Part shown: positions 1 to 10,757 of the stretch, piece by piece
Position numbering within the stretch: position 1 is the first letter of the stretch
Layout of the letters: the number at the start of each line of letters is the position of its first letter
NCBI GenBank assembly: GCA_905221605.1
Contig: CAJNDS010000646.1
Location: 263,001-327,000, forward strand
Length of the DNA stretch: 64,000 bases
From: Symbiodinium natans
Lineage: Eukaryota; Sar; Dinophyceae; Suessiales; Symbiodiniaceae
Direction of reading: 5' to 3'
The notes under the pieces: model-generated
Database searches by the model: none
What the model was told of the DNA's origin: nothing
The model's input: the letters and a program-made list of their open reading frames with translations, nothing else
Made by a program: the position numbers and the translations under genes

Positions 1-1161
1 CACCCGCCCCCCCCCTCCCCGCTATTTCCTTGTTTCTTTTGACGGTGCAAGCTTGCTTTTACAAAGAACATCAGCCCATGAAGAGGAGACTAATTTTTAA
101 GCGTTGTGGTTACCAAGGGGGAGCGCAGCCTCCAACCCCGCTCTTGTATTGTTCTAGCTCGTGCAAACGTGCTTTGCGAGCAAGATCATGCCTTCAGAAG
201 TTGCATGAGCAGCATGTTCCAATCCTGTCATGTGAGCATTTGTGTTTGCAAACGCGGTGGGGGGGGGGGGGGGGCTGAGCCCACCCAAACCCCCGCGCTA
301 GTTGATTTATTGTGAAGCTGCGCGAGCTTGCTTCGTAAAAAAACTATGAAGTGGACTTGCAAGTAAAAAACATACGAAGCCTTGCCGAGCACGTTATGCC
401 AGGATTGTGCCGTCGTTGTACTCATCGTCATTGACAATGCGCGTGCAGAAACAATGCGCCCGGAATGTGCCCCGCGTTTTGATATGGCCAGGTGCGAGCA
501 ACACAAGAGAAGGCGCCTCGAATGCGCACAATGCATGTTCTTTTCTTTTGTTGCTCGGCCAGCCCTGTGCGTTACACAGTTTGAAAAACCTTGCTGATCA
601 ACAGACGCACGGACAAAACACACTCTTACTGTTACTGCCTGCGGCGTAGCCACATACGCGTCTTCTCTAGTTCCTCACAGACCATTCAGGTCACCACTCT
701 CCTAGCAGCAGCAGGAGCTGGGGTGGGAGGCACGGAATAGAGTTGCCGGATTCGACTTGCTTCCTGCGCGATTTGAAGTTGAATCCGTGCAAGGCTCTGC
801 AGCAATTGCCATAGTGAGCCTCACAAAGCCTAGTGAATGCTGTTTTCCTTTGACAAACTTAGATGCCTTGAGGCATGGTCTACTCAATCGCCTCGGCACG
901 AGCGGCCGTCGTGCATTTCCCAGAGCTGACTGCACCCTCCGAATGAAATCTCATCTAAACTTCTCCGAAGGCAGGTCATGATGAAGTGTTGGGAGATGCG
1001 AGAATCTTGTTCACAGGTGCGTGTCCCGGAGCTAACCAACGCAGTGATTGGAGGCCACACTTGCTGGGTTTGTGGCTGGTTTTGGAGGATGTTCTGAGAC
1101 ATGCTGGGATGTTTGGGATTTCTGGGGCATGTGGGATACTTGGGCTAGATTCGTTCAGGGC
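1..1161. other. 5' edge, no supported gene
   Basis: No recognisable gene. A 16-nt G run lies at 259-274. Plus-strand positions 757-951 read as a protein-like stretch (FEVESVQGSAAIAIVSLTKP...) that could be an exon, possibly upstream of the ammonium transporter, but it matches no family I recognise and has no clear splice sites. Confidence 0.3.
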
Positions 1162-1810
1162 GCGAAGCAGTCAGATGGAGGCTTGGTGGCGAGCTGCGCA
1201 TGCTGCTCCGTCATCCCCGTTCCGATCGCTCCCTTGGTTGGCTTCGTGGCGGCGATACTCACTGGGCTTCGAGGAGCTTCTTGTCTGCTGCCAGATCGAC
1301 GATGCAGTTGGTGCTGCCGCTTGGACGAAGCAATTAGACGAAGCGTTCGGGGGTTTAGGGAGTTTGGAGAGTGGCCCATGTCCATGCGAATGATCCAGAG
1401 AAGCCCAGGTTGCAGCTCATGGGCCGAGTGGTGCATGGGGCACGCTGGCAGTCGCTCTCTTGCGGACAAACACTGTGGAGATACACATGACTTTGTTGGC
1501 ATCTTTTTCGGGGGCGGCGAGACTGCTTGGCGCATGCTGGGCGTGCAGGTGCGGGTCCCTCATGACTTGTCGAAACACAGCCTTTTCACGGGGGGGGGGG
1601 GAGTGGGGGGGGGCCTTGGAGAGCTTGGTTCCTTAAAGTGAGGCGCTCGGACTCTTGGTGCTCATGGGCATCTCTTTAGCTTCCACGTATGTGCTCGTGA
1701 TGTTGGTCGACTTGCTCTTCGGCTTCCGAGTCTCCCGAGCCTGCGAGCTGATTGGCCTGGACAGCTTGACACCTTCAAAGCCTCAAAAGGGGTCTGTTGG
1801 ACAGGTCTAA
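1162..1810 (+). pseudogene. Ammonium transporter (AMT/MEP/Rh) C-terminal half, frame disrupted
   Basis: AMT proteins are 11-TM channels that move ammonium across membranes. Matching segments appear in the family's order: GGLVASCACCSVIPVP with GFVAAILTG (TM helix), then QIDDAVGAAA one frame over (family: IDDxVGAxxVHG), then VVHGA near 1426, then DFVGIFFGGG and LGVQ (family: GLFFGGG..LLGVQ). A GT-AG intron follows at 1549-1642, then the last TM helix and LLFGFRVSRACELIGLD, which matches the conserved GLRVSxEEExxGLD tail. The intron is phase 0 on both sides. The frame changes by one base near 1262 and again near 1465, with no room for an intron at the first. So this is a decaying copy or carries sequence errors. 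The N-terminal helices are not visible upstream. A stop at 1808-1810 is avoided if the GT at 1805 is used as a donor. Confidence 0.6.
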
Positions 1811-1914
1811 GTCTAAGCCCTTGACAGTAATCGGGTTACCATGTTGACTCAGCTTGCTCACTGCACTGAGCTTTGTTACTATGTAGCCGTAGCCACTTGA
1901 GTAGTCGCCTGAAG

Positions 1915-2397
1915 GACTTCTGGGAGCACCAGTTCGATGATGGTAGCCTGGAGACCAACACACACAAAGCCACGCTCTTCGGCCTTTCCCAGATGCGCGA
2001 GGACCTGAGTCGCCGGTCACGATATCTGGATGTGAAGAAGCCGAAGTGGCTCTTTGCAAGGCCCAAGTTTTCCTCGGAGCCAGGCCTTAGCGAGGCCTCC
2101 ACGGCTGACCTCGAGACGGAGCCCCAGGAGATGGCTCGAGATGGTGGAGAGGACCACCGTGAGAACCGTGAGAACCGCGAGAACCGCGAGAACCGGGAGT
2201 CTGGCGACCGGCTGGAGGAGCTGACCCGGAAAGTGCAGGCGCTGGAGGCCCAGATCTCCCTCCTCACGGTCGGGGCTCTACGGAACGCCCAGGCTGCCGA
2301 GCCTGGAACTTTTGAGGATATCTGCGGCCGGGGCCTGCGAACGGAGACCTGCATCCCAGCGTCGCCTTCGCACCCTCAGCCGGAGAAAGCGGTCTAA
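1915..2397 (+). CDS. Terminal exon with coiled coil, probably the cytoplasmic tail of the ammonium transporter
   Basis: Open reading frame ending at TAA 2395-2397. It starts at an AG acceptor (1913-1914) that is in phase 0 with a GT donor at 1805, so the tail can join the transporter exon through a 110-bp intron. The protein is hydrophilic. It begins DFWEHQFDDG and has a basic stretch (DVKKPKWLFARPKF). Around 2158-2200 a four-fold GAGAACCG(C/T/G) repeat encodes REN units. A predicted coiled coil follows (DRLEELTRKVQALEAQISLL). AMT proteins normally have a shorter cytosolic tail, so a coiled-coil extension would be unusual. It could also be the end of an unrelated gene. Confidence 0.5.
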   Translation, partial: DFWEHQFDDGSLETNTHKATLFGLSQMREDLSRRSRYLDVKKPKWLFARPKFSSEPGLSEASTADLETEPQEMARDGGEDHRENRENRENRENRESGDRLEELTRKVQALEAQISLLTVGALRNAQAAEPGTFEDICGRGLRTETCIPASPSHPQPEKAV

Positions 2398-3880
2398 AGA
2401 GTGCAGAAACAGATCAAAGACAGATCAAAGACAGAGCAAAGACAGAGCAAAGATCAAAGACAGCTAAACCCAATTGGCGGAGAGTGGCCTCAGAGCCTCC
2501 TTTTGGCCTTGCAAGGCCAACCGTGCACTTGCCAATGGACCAAGAGGATGCAGGCCGTTGGCCAATCTGTCCATTGTTGGCAGCTCTCCGAGAATTCAGT
2601 TATACGTGCATGGCATAGCACAAGGTGCAAGCCGCCGCAAGCCCCAGAGCTAAGAGCTCTTCGCATAGCTTAGCAAAGTCGCAAAGACGTGCGTGGCAAA
2701 CCAGCCGTGAATTCTAGTGAGATCTACCAAAGATCAGTACTCCGCTGGGAACCCTCACCAGGGGCGTACGCTTTCTTCCAGAGTTCAGGACCTAGGACCT
2801 GAACTGTCACCAGTCTCCCAGTTCAGGGTGCATCTCGGCACAAGGCCGACGAATGAACCACATCGTGACTTAGTGACCTAGCGCATGCCGCTGCCGCCGT
2901 GAGGCGTTTCTGTCTCTGTTAGGATACCTTCTTCGGCATCAGGGATGCAGGCAGATGCAGCTCGCAATTTGTGTTGCAAGAGGGTCATCTCATTGGCAGG
3001 GCGATGGAGTCGCAGCCAGAGCCACTCACAAGCAGGGGCGTGACCCACAGAGACGCCGCCTTCAGGTTTTGAAGCCGCAAGGCTGCCATCTTTACGTAGG
3101 ACTGTCGTTGGCATCCGTTGGCACTAGGCTCAGAGTGTTCAGCCGGCCAGGGCTACAAAAGGTGATTCGGCCGCCGAGAATATCCACTTACGTATGCTCG
3201 TGTCAACTTGCCAGACACACGTGACACGACGGGCCCAGTTTACATGGTCTGCCGCAGATGTGCCGCGCGCAGCCACAGAGAACCGAAGTTCTACCAACGC
3301 TTTGGGTGCTCGTGGCACTGGTGGCCGGGTATGTTTTTCCGAATAGTTTGCTCGCAGTAAATCACATGATTGAATCAAACTCACATGACCTTTGCCGATG
3401 CCACCACTTCTCGCTGCATTCGCCGCCGACGGCTGTAGGGGCAGTTCCTGGTAGGGTGTAGATAGGAGTGGGGTTGGACGCTGGGTTGAGTATGAGGGCA
3501 ACACAAATCTACGTGAACCAGAAAGTCCTGAGGAGGCACGTGGGGCCTGGCCAACCCCCCCTTCCCTTCCCCCCCCCCCCCCCCCCCCCCCCCCCCAAAA
3601 GAAAAGAAGGGGCAAACCAGGACCACTCAAAGACCCTGCATAAGCCTTGAGCATCCTTAAACGGGCGCCCTCATCGGGCCAGCCCCCCCCGGAGCTGTCG
3701 GAGTTGCGCTGTGAGACATGGACCGCCCCCAGACGGCGCCCGCCAAGAAGAGCTCGGCGTTCGCGAGTGGTCCCACGGTTCCTCGGAGAAGCGGAAGCTG
3801 GTTTTTTGTGGATTTGTGCACTGTTGTGCACTTTTGTGCACTTTTGTGCACTGTTGTGCACTGCAACCCCTGTTCCTGTC
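2398..3880. other. Intergenic stretch with simple repeats
   Basis: 2402-2462 repeats an AGATCAAAGAC/AGAGCAAAGAC unit. A pure C run lies at 3569-3596. 3814-3863 is a 10-bp tandem, TTGTGCACTG/TTGTGCACTT, five copies, each holding the palindrome GTGCAC. A minus-strand segment near 2900-3110 (LQHKLRAASACIPDAEEG) is protein-like but unassigned. Confidence 0.4.
3569..3596. repeat. Poly-C tract, 28 nt
   Basis: Uninterrupted C run directly readable in the sequence, followed by AAAAGAAAAG. Glycine- or proline-rich reading frames across it are artefacts. Confidence 0.95.
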
Positions 3881-4587
3881 CATGCGCCCACCGGAAGCCC
3901 TGCAGGTTGAGTCCGCAGACTTCTCCGGCAACTCTGACAGCTTGGAGCAGCTGGACCGATGCCTGGCGGAGGTTCCGAAGGCGCGCAAGAGGGGGATCTT
4001 GTACTGCAGAGTAAAAGAAGGGGGGTTCCTTCAAAAACATCTCGCACGAAATAAAGAATGAAGAAGCTCCACCTGCTTCTCCAGTGAAAGTAAGTTAAGA
4101 GCAGTGAGAGGAGCAGCAGGATGAGCTCTGGCCCGCTCCGCTCTGGCCCGGGCACTTCTGCAAGAGGCGCAAGGGTCCCCCCCCCCACCCCCGCGAGGGG
4201 GCGAGGCATGTGATGCTTTAAGTGGTGCAGCAGGGCTTTTCATATGGCTTTTCGTGGGCAGGTCCCTGCTCCAGCTTAGGGACTCGAGCGGCTTGGCTAC
4301 GCAGCAGCCACCCTACTCCTTCGTGGTGCGATATGACATCAGGCGGGTTGAGTGTGCATCTTGTCTTGAGCCCTCAAGGCCTGAACTGCCGTAACTAACT
4401 GGGGCCCGACAAAGGGCCCGAAGTAGGCCCTCTCTGAATCATAAACACTCCCCAAACCCTCAACCATACACCCTCAACAAGAACATGCGCCTCTTGCGGG
4501 GCTCTGGAGGCCGGTTGTCAAGCAGCTGAGCGAGAAGTCCGCGTACCTGATGCTGCTTGATGGCGAGAAGCTGCGGCGCCGGGCCTG
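3881..4587 (+). CDS. Two possible exons of an unassigned gene
   Basis: 3898-4006 reads VESADFSGNSDSLEQLDRCL... followed by EVPKARKRGIL; 4482-4587 reads AGLWRPVVKQLSEKSAYLML then a basic end (EKLRRRAW) at a GT donor (GTAAAC). Both have the mixed charged/hydrophobic composition of real protein and lie beside AG acceptors. No family recognised, and they may not belong to one gene. 4007-4481 shows nothing else. Confidence 0.3.
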
Positions 4588-5399
4588 GTAAACTTAGTAG
4601 ATTAAGGCTTGGGAGGTTGGTATGAGGGTTGAGATGCGGGTTTATATGAGGGTTGACATGAGGGTCCAAAGGGGTCTGGACTTAGACGGATGTTATGAGG
4701 CAACAGTGATTTGGGTTTTGAAGTGTTGCAGCTCTAGCAAAAAAAAGTCTTCAGCCCTGTCAGAAATGCAAAAACAATGGCAACTAGCATGAAGATCTAT
4801 TGAAAGACTTGCAAACCCCTTGCAGGATCAGGCCTCCTTAAGGTGAATGTCTGGCCCCAATGCGAAACGTTGCAAGGCGAGCCGGCCACGGCTCGGGCTT
4901 AGATGTCATCGCCGCCTCAAAGCTTGGGCCTTGGAGGGCGGGCAGGGAAGGATGATCTGGGGGGCGGGTGGCCTGGCCCTAAAGGTTAAGTGTTTTTTTC
5001 GGCAAATTGCCCACACAGAAGCTCGTGTGTCATTGGCCCTCGGGCCAATCTTATCAGACATGATGATTCGTGCATGATTATACTTCCATCATTCTTTTTC
5101 ATCATGACTGCTACCAGTGTCGTTGCTGCGAATGCGGTGGCCTCCCTTGGAGGCTTTTAAAGCTCTTGTATAGTTCAGGAGCTACCGAACACACGAAGGC
5201 TCTGCCTTACCAGGCTATGGGAGTCCTGGTTTTGGTTTGCTGACATCCCTGAACCCTGGACCCGGTAGACGACTAAGGAGCCTCCAATTTCAAAGGCCAC
5301 AGTGAAATAGCTGCCCTTACTCAAAGCAAGCGGAAGAGCCAAGAGCTCGTGAAGCAGTGTACAGTGTACAACCCGGAACACTAGCAGGCTCATGAAGAC
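4588..5399. other. No supported gene
   Basis: 4620-4670 contains a short degenerate GAGGGTTGA/GAGGGTTTA-type repeat. Nothing else recognisable. Confidence 0.4.
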
Positions 5400-6098
5400 A
5401 TGGGCCAGATTTGTCCATCTGTGCAAATCCGAATTTTCCAAGCACACAGTTCATGCCAGGTCCTGGATAGCCTGGAGGGCATTGTGCGCTCCTCCGCACA
5501 TGCTGGCTCGAGACGCAAAGCCTTCCTTCCTTGTTGCGCATCGTGTGCCTTGCACTGCACACGTTCCAGTTTGGAATCTTCCCATCATTGTGACAGGGGC
5601 AAGCTTGTGGGGGAAACCGTGGTGCAGCCCGAGCTGGATGCCCACATGAACGGTGAGGGCGTGCCCCTCTTCGTCAGTTCCAGCATTCACACGGCATGAC
5701 ATACTGACATGACACGGACTACGAGTACACGCCCAAGCCAGCTGCGCTCACTCATTCGTGCTGCTGTCTGCAGGTACTGCTCATGACTGTGGTGTGCGGC
5801 CCAACGGGAGGTTGTGAAACGGCATTCGGCCTTCATGCGCTTTGCCTGAACCGAGGTGCTCACCTCCGACATCAAGAACAGGCAGCTGTGGCAGACCGCA
5901 GGTGACCTCGTGAGCTACCGTCTCGGCAGCGCCGCGGCTGCATGGCTGCAGAATGTCGCCCCCCCCATCCTTGGGCCCTCGGCTTCAGGCCCACCGGTGC
6001 TGTGTGGCCTTTGCGGCGTGTCCGTCCCCATGCGCGAGCTCAGCAGCCACCAGAGGGACCAGTGCCGGATGGTGGTTGCGCCATGCCGTGGCCTCAAA
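5400..6098 (+). CDS. TRAF-type zinc-finger protein fragment, two exons
   Basis: Exon 5400-5651 is Cys/His-rich (FLPCCASCALHC, then SHHCDRGKLV) and ends ELDAHMN before a GGTGAG donor. Exon 5856-6098 starts after AG with VLTSDIKNRQLWQTAGDLVS and contains CGLCGVSVPMRELSSHQRDQ followed by C. That is a C-x2-C-x11-H-x4-C arrangement typical of TRAF-type fingers, with a further PC downstream. Such fingers usually mediate protein-protein contacts in signalling adaptors. The junction AAC|GTG is in frame if the intron is 5652-5855. No RING or MATH/TRAF-C domain is visible, so the protein's full identity is unknown. Upstream start not found. Confidence 0.4.
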
Positions 6099-7549
6099 GT
6101 CACATCGCCTCTCCACCCCATGTGATAGTATCATATCATATCATAAAGGAACCTAAGGAACCCAAGAAAGGCCCCACATGAAGTTTGCAAAACCAAAAGG
6201 CCCTCAGCCCATTGTGGTGAAGACCTGGGGGGGGGGCGGGGATTAACAGGGTACTGTGTGTAAGGGGCCTTTGAAGGGCTCCTTGCACAGCACGGCCGAG
6301 CCGAGGCCCCCGATGCCAAAAACAGGCGGCTTTGCGCTCTCTTCTTCGGTCAGTCAGTTAGGGGTTCGCACCTCAAAAAGTAGCCGCACGGACGTGGGCC
6401 TGGGGGTTTACATAGTTTTTGCTTGGTTTAACAAGGGCTTCTAGAGTCTAGAGGGTGAATTCGTAGGCTTTCGGGCATTCCAACTGGGCAGGTGCCCATC
6501 CGGGAGCTTGTGACACATCAGGCACGAGGGGATCTCCGATGTCGCTTTTTGCATTCCGTTTGCTCCGCTTGCCCTCCGATTCTTCGGAACACGTCGCCAC
6601 GGATTTTGCCAGAGATCTAAGCCTCAAAAACAGCAACGAACAAATCCGGAATGGGCATCGAACGGGTGTACGCTGAATCTCTACGTCAGGCCGCAGGCCA
6701 TAGAGGGTGTTGCGTTTTGGGGCATTGTCTTCAGCAGTAATTCTCGCCAAACCATTTGTTTAGTGACTAGCCATCGCTTCTGACCAGACGCTACAATGGG
6801 TCTGTTTAAAAATGTATTTTGTGTTCCGTACGAACCCGACCTCTGCAACGTCTCGATCACGTAGCAATCCATCCGACCTTAAACCACCTTAAAGGCCCCG
6901 TCCCTGAAAGCGCACCAAATCTGACGAAGTCTCGGGCCTTGTGCTGCCTCGGGCAGGTCAGCCCAGATTGCCTGAGCACTTTCAGCATGGGCACACAAAC
7001 GCTGGAGATGCTCGGCAACAGGATACATCAAGTGTACCTTTCAGAAAGCGTTTGGATACATGTGGAGTGCACGAGCTTTCCTTTCAATCACAGGCCTGGG
7101 CTGCAGGGAAGGGACACTCCGTTGCCAGTTTGCCAAGGAAGAAGATGCAGGACGCACCGTCCCAGTGCAGCGTCCCAGCGCTGCTTCCTGCAGGCAGGGC
7201 GATTTTTGTGCTGTGCACGCCGCCTCATGTCATGTGATTCCATAGCCAGGCGTGCAGACCAGCTATGCTCTCTACGCGCCAGAGAATCTGAGATCCGAGG
7301 CCAGGATCCACTTCCGGGATCCGGAATCCAAGAGGAGGGCCCAACTCATTTCTTCTGCTTCTCGATGACAGGAGCCCGTACCGGCCTTGGTGCCCTCCGC
7401 GGCCGTGCGCTGGACGCGGCCGCCTCCGGAGGCCCCGCAGCTCAGAGCTCCTCCGATTCATGGGAGTCTCAGAGCTCTCATTTTGTGCACCTCCACTGCA
7501 TCTCCACTTCTCCTTTCGTATTTCTTCGTAGTTACGTCTCCTTTTGGTG
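6099..7549. other. No firmly supported gene
   Basis: A 301-codon plus-strand reading frame (6819-7724) crosses this stretch, but only its end (from 7550) has convincing protein character. A short G run occurs at 6229-6240. Confidence 0.35.
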
Positions 7550-8095
7550 CCCGAAGGGGGACATAGCTTCGGGTGATGCGATGGTGCGGGAGGCCCGGCC
7601 TCGCGAGTACCAGCTGGCCATCAGCGAGTTCCGTGGAGACTCAAGCCTCCGGGAGCAGTGGCTCCAGCCTCGGCCCTTTGCATGCCTGACAAGCAACAAA
7701 GGGCCTCACATGAAAGGGCCATGAAGGCCCTACAACCCCATGACCATCTCTTGGCCCTAGGACCTCTGAACCCTGCATCCTGCCTGCATCCTGCATCCCC
7801 CACAGCATAGAGCAGCTTGCTTTGTTGCTTTGGAAGGTCCCTGCTTCGGGTGGAACTCCTTGAGATGGCGATGCTCGAGAAGCGAGGCATCTCGTGACGC
7901 CGCTTATTTCACGCACTAATCCTTTACAAGGAGGCCGCGCAGCCACACGGAAATCATAGGAAGCTTCTAGAAGCTAACAGCGCTTTGTTCTCCGAAGGCC
8001 TGCGTGCGGAGCTTCGCCACGAGCTGACTCACCTGCGCCCTGGCACGAAGTACCGCCTGGAGCTGCAGCCCCGCGCCGGGCACTTGGAATCCCAA
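7550..8095 (+). CDS. Possible fibronectin type III domain split over two exons
   Basis: 7560-7665 reads REARPREYQLAISEFRGDSS then REQW. 7980-8090, after an AG acceptor, reads LRAELRHELTHLRPGTKYRL followed by ELQPRAGHLES. The pattern L.PGT.Y.L.L...AG is the hallmark E-F strand region of fibronectin III, and the first exon could supply the middle strands. These domains act as adhesion or scaffold modules. The splice donor is not clear, and 7666-7979 is presumed intron. Neighbouring zinc-finger exons may or may not be the same gene. Confidence 0.35.
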
Positions 8096-8283
8096 AGAAG
8101 TCTCACAGGAGCCAAAACCCGTCCTAAGTCGTCCTGTGGACCTCGGAGTCTGCGGCTCCCAGTGTGGGCCCTCATTCTGGGGCCCTTGATATATGCCTAG
8201 TATATATACACTAGACAAAATGTGCGACAATACAAGGGTAAGGGACCAGGCAAAGGGCCCATACTTTCAATCTTGGACGGAGG

Positions 8284-8460
8284 GCCTCGGAGGATTCAGG
8301 GAGCTGTTTGAGTTTGTGAGGCGCCGGATGGAAGCCTGGGCCCTGCGGCTGTGGTCGTGCTGACCACGCTGAGCCGCCTGGCAGGCGAGCGCATGGAAGT
8401 CATGGAAGCACCCCCCGAGTGGCGTGAGAGCAACACTTTCTGCCTTAAAGCCGCGCTGAG
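8284..8460 (+). CDS. Unassigned exon with apparent one-base frame change
   Basis: The sequence reads GLGGFRELFEFVRRRMEAWA in one frame, then from about 8342 continues in another as GPAAVVVLTTLSRLAGERME and VMEAPPEWRESNTF. The two halves fit together as one helical protein if a single base is inserted or removed. No family recognised. One of several similar one-base offsets in this window. Confidence 0.3.
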
Positions 8461-8599
8461 TGATCGGGGCAGGCTTCGAGGGCTTCTCGCCCGAAGACAA
8501 GGCTTTGTTGTTTGTTGCTCCACGAACACTCTTGTGCGGCTGTACTCGTGTCTGAGTGTTCAGTGCAATGTTAACCGAAAGACGGTCTGCAGATTTGTA

Positions 8600-9290
8600 G
8601 ACATACGTTACGCGTCAGTCGGCCAGGCCAGCCTCGAGGCGGTGCAGCAGCCCCGACAGGCAGAGTGGAGACGGACGCCATGGAATGTTCGGAACACTGG
8701 GGCCACGAGTTCATCAGAGTTCACGTTGACAGTCAGACTCTGCCACGAGGGGTGCCGGCCAGAGTCCGTCAGCCAACGGGAGCAGTCCACACAGGCAGGA
8801 CCTGGCTTCATTCCAGGCCGGAAGGGGAATAGGGGCCCCTTGAAAGCAGAATCATGAGAATGATTTGCCAGCCGACACCTAAACGCCAAACAGAAAGGCT
8901 GACAAATCTTACAGAGGTTGACTGTCACTGTGCATCTTGTGCATATATGCTGGAGGGAGCCTGTGCTACGGAAGGAGCCTGCAAGAGTGAGATATCCCGG
9001 GAGATCGGCGTGCAAGCGTTCCCTGCTGTGCTGGAGGAGGTCGGGACAGTAGGCAGGGATGAGGGCAGGAAGGGGAAGGAAGAATGCAGTCAATAGTTGA
9101 CTGTTGCCAGGCTGCATGCCAAGTGGACCCCATCATACCAGCAGGCTTCTCAGGAACCGCTGCAGTGGATTGCAGTGGATGACAGTGGTGGGGCCGCAAG
9201 CTCTCAAGAGAACCTCATAAAGACACGTTCCCTGAAGGGGTGCTGAATGTGGGCACAGGGAACCCGGAACAGAAGCCGAAATCGTGAGAG
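8600..9290 (+). CDS. Weak exon candidate
   Basis: 8664-8800 reads VETDAMECSEHWGHEFIRVH then VDSQTLPRGVPARV, preceded by AG. The composition is protein-like, but there is no domain and no clear donor. 8854-9096 has a Cys-containing stretch (CHCASCAYMLEGACATEGAC). No function can be assigned. Confidence 0.22.
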
Positions 9291-9742
9291 GTCAGAAGAG
9301 ACATCGCGTGCGGGGAGGAGTGGGCCTCCTTCACCACCACCGGCATCCAGTGCAAGGCAGGGGCTTTGGGGCTGAACTGCTACCTGTGCCCGCATCTCAC
9401 CCGCATGGGGAACCGTACTTCGATTTTTTCGGAGGGGCGGGGTCAGATGCCTCTGGTTCAGGCTCAGACCTACGAGTCTTCGGTGCAAAGTGCCTTGCCT
9501 GCGCACTGTGTCACGTTTCTGGGGGCAAGAAGCTGCTTCTGTGCAACGTTCTTCCAGTTGTGCTAAGTTGGAACCCGCTGTGCAGGTGCAACGGACGTGG
9601 GACACAGCTCTTGCCAGGCCGACTGCGTCCCTTCTTGTCCCGCCCTTGAAAGCACAATTGGTAGCCTGTGTAAACATGAGGCTCAGTTTCCGCCCCGGTC
9701 CGTCACTGGCGACCGTATGGCAGAGCTGGAGATGGACATGCA
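9291..9742 (+). CDS. Cysteine-rich protein fragment, two exons
   Basis: 9292-9450 reads CGEEWASFTTTGIQCKAG then LGLNCYLCPHLTRMGNRT. 9568-9740, after CAG, reads DVGHSSCQADCVPSCPALES, a SLCKHEAQF stretch and DRMAELEMDMQ. Regular spacing of cysteines suggests a disulfide-bonded extracellular region. No named domain fits securely. The next exon candidates (9780 onward) may follow in the same gene. Confidence 0.33.
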
Positions 9743-9779
9743 GGCCACTAGGCATTAGATGCCATATGCCATTAGGCCT

Positions 9780-10508
9780 TGCAAGGGCTCTTCCTTGGGA
9801 CCTTGCAAGTTTCCTTTGGTGCCTGGAATCGCATCGTCCTTCGGCCTGCGGAAGGCGGCGATCCCTGGTGCGCGTGCCGTCCTGCGCCAGGCGCTGGCCC
9901 TGTATCTGGTAGAAAGGGCTCGGAGAAACTGAGAATCTCTCGTGGAATGGTCTCCCTGCTCCTGATCATGCTCTCTTGAAGCAAGCACATGACAGCAGCC
10001 TCTGATTCGAGGTGGGCAACCCCGAACTGATACGGCTGTGCCTCGCACTGGTTGCCAACGTCCTTGCGCTTCTTGGTGAGTCCTATTTACTATTTCGTTG
10101 ATGTAAATTGAGATTCTGAGACCAGGACCTGAAGAACTGATCCCTATACTGTGCTGCCCCCTGTCCAATCCAAGGCTGGCAAGCATTCTCATGGCAGACA
10201 TCTCTACGGAGGTGCCCGTAGCTCCATCAGGAGAAGCCCACCACCAGTGAAGATGGTCAGGAGCTTTGGCCTATGCTGGGTGTGCTCCTCTTGATCATTC
10301 CCCTCAATGGCTTGGAGTTTGCCTTCTTTGAGGCGAGTGTGTGGTGGGGCGACAAACTGCCAGTTTGAGTCTAGATAGGGTAGCTGGATCGTGTGGTTTC
10401 TCCTGTTTGGCTCAACATCCTATGACATCCTTCTCCCAGTCACCATGCGACTTTCTCAGATGCGCAAGCCGAGCTTTTGCTCAAGAACATGTTCGTTGAA
10501 CACACAGG
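9780..10508 (+). CDS. Hydrophobic exon series, possible membrane protein
   Basis: 9800-9925: ASSFGLRKAAIPGARAVLRQ then ALALYLVERA. 10013-10078: NPELIRLCLALVANVLALLG before GTGAGT. 10257-10335: LWPMLGVLLLIIPLNGLEFA. 10440-10508: HHATFSDAQAELLLKNMFVE before GTGACA. Two segments are long enough and hydrophobic enough to span a membrane. Fatty acid amide hydrolases often carry an N-terminal membrane helix, so some of these could belong to the amidase just downstream, but phases have not been reconciled. Otherwise unassigned. Confidence 0.3.
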
Positions 10509-10757
10509 TGACAGCCACGACACACCTGTCAAAGCCTGTCAATTTAGTTTAGTCACGCGCTGCTCGTCAACGTGGTAAATCTACAATGGCGCCGGCCCCG
10601 TCAGACGATGCCCTGCTACAGCTCTCGGTCAGGGCTCCTCGTTAAGCGGAAGCTCTCTAGAAGCTCTTTATTTTTGCATCTTGTTCATGTCTGCATGATA
10701 ACCGTGCAGGTGGATTGCATTTTCTCGAATTTTCCAGCACAAAGTGTGTCCTGAAGT

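Noticed and set aside
1888-1896. CCGTAGCCA, the first nine bases resembling the dinoflagellate spliced leader
   Set aside because: The following bases do not match the leader, and a 9-bp match is expected by chance in 64 kb with minor bias.
5317-5562. Minus-strand EGF-like motif (CPPGYPGPGMNC)
   Set aside because: Only one cysteine pattern fragment. The full six-cysteine EGF spacing is absent, and the plus strand carries zinc-finger exons here.
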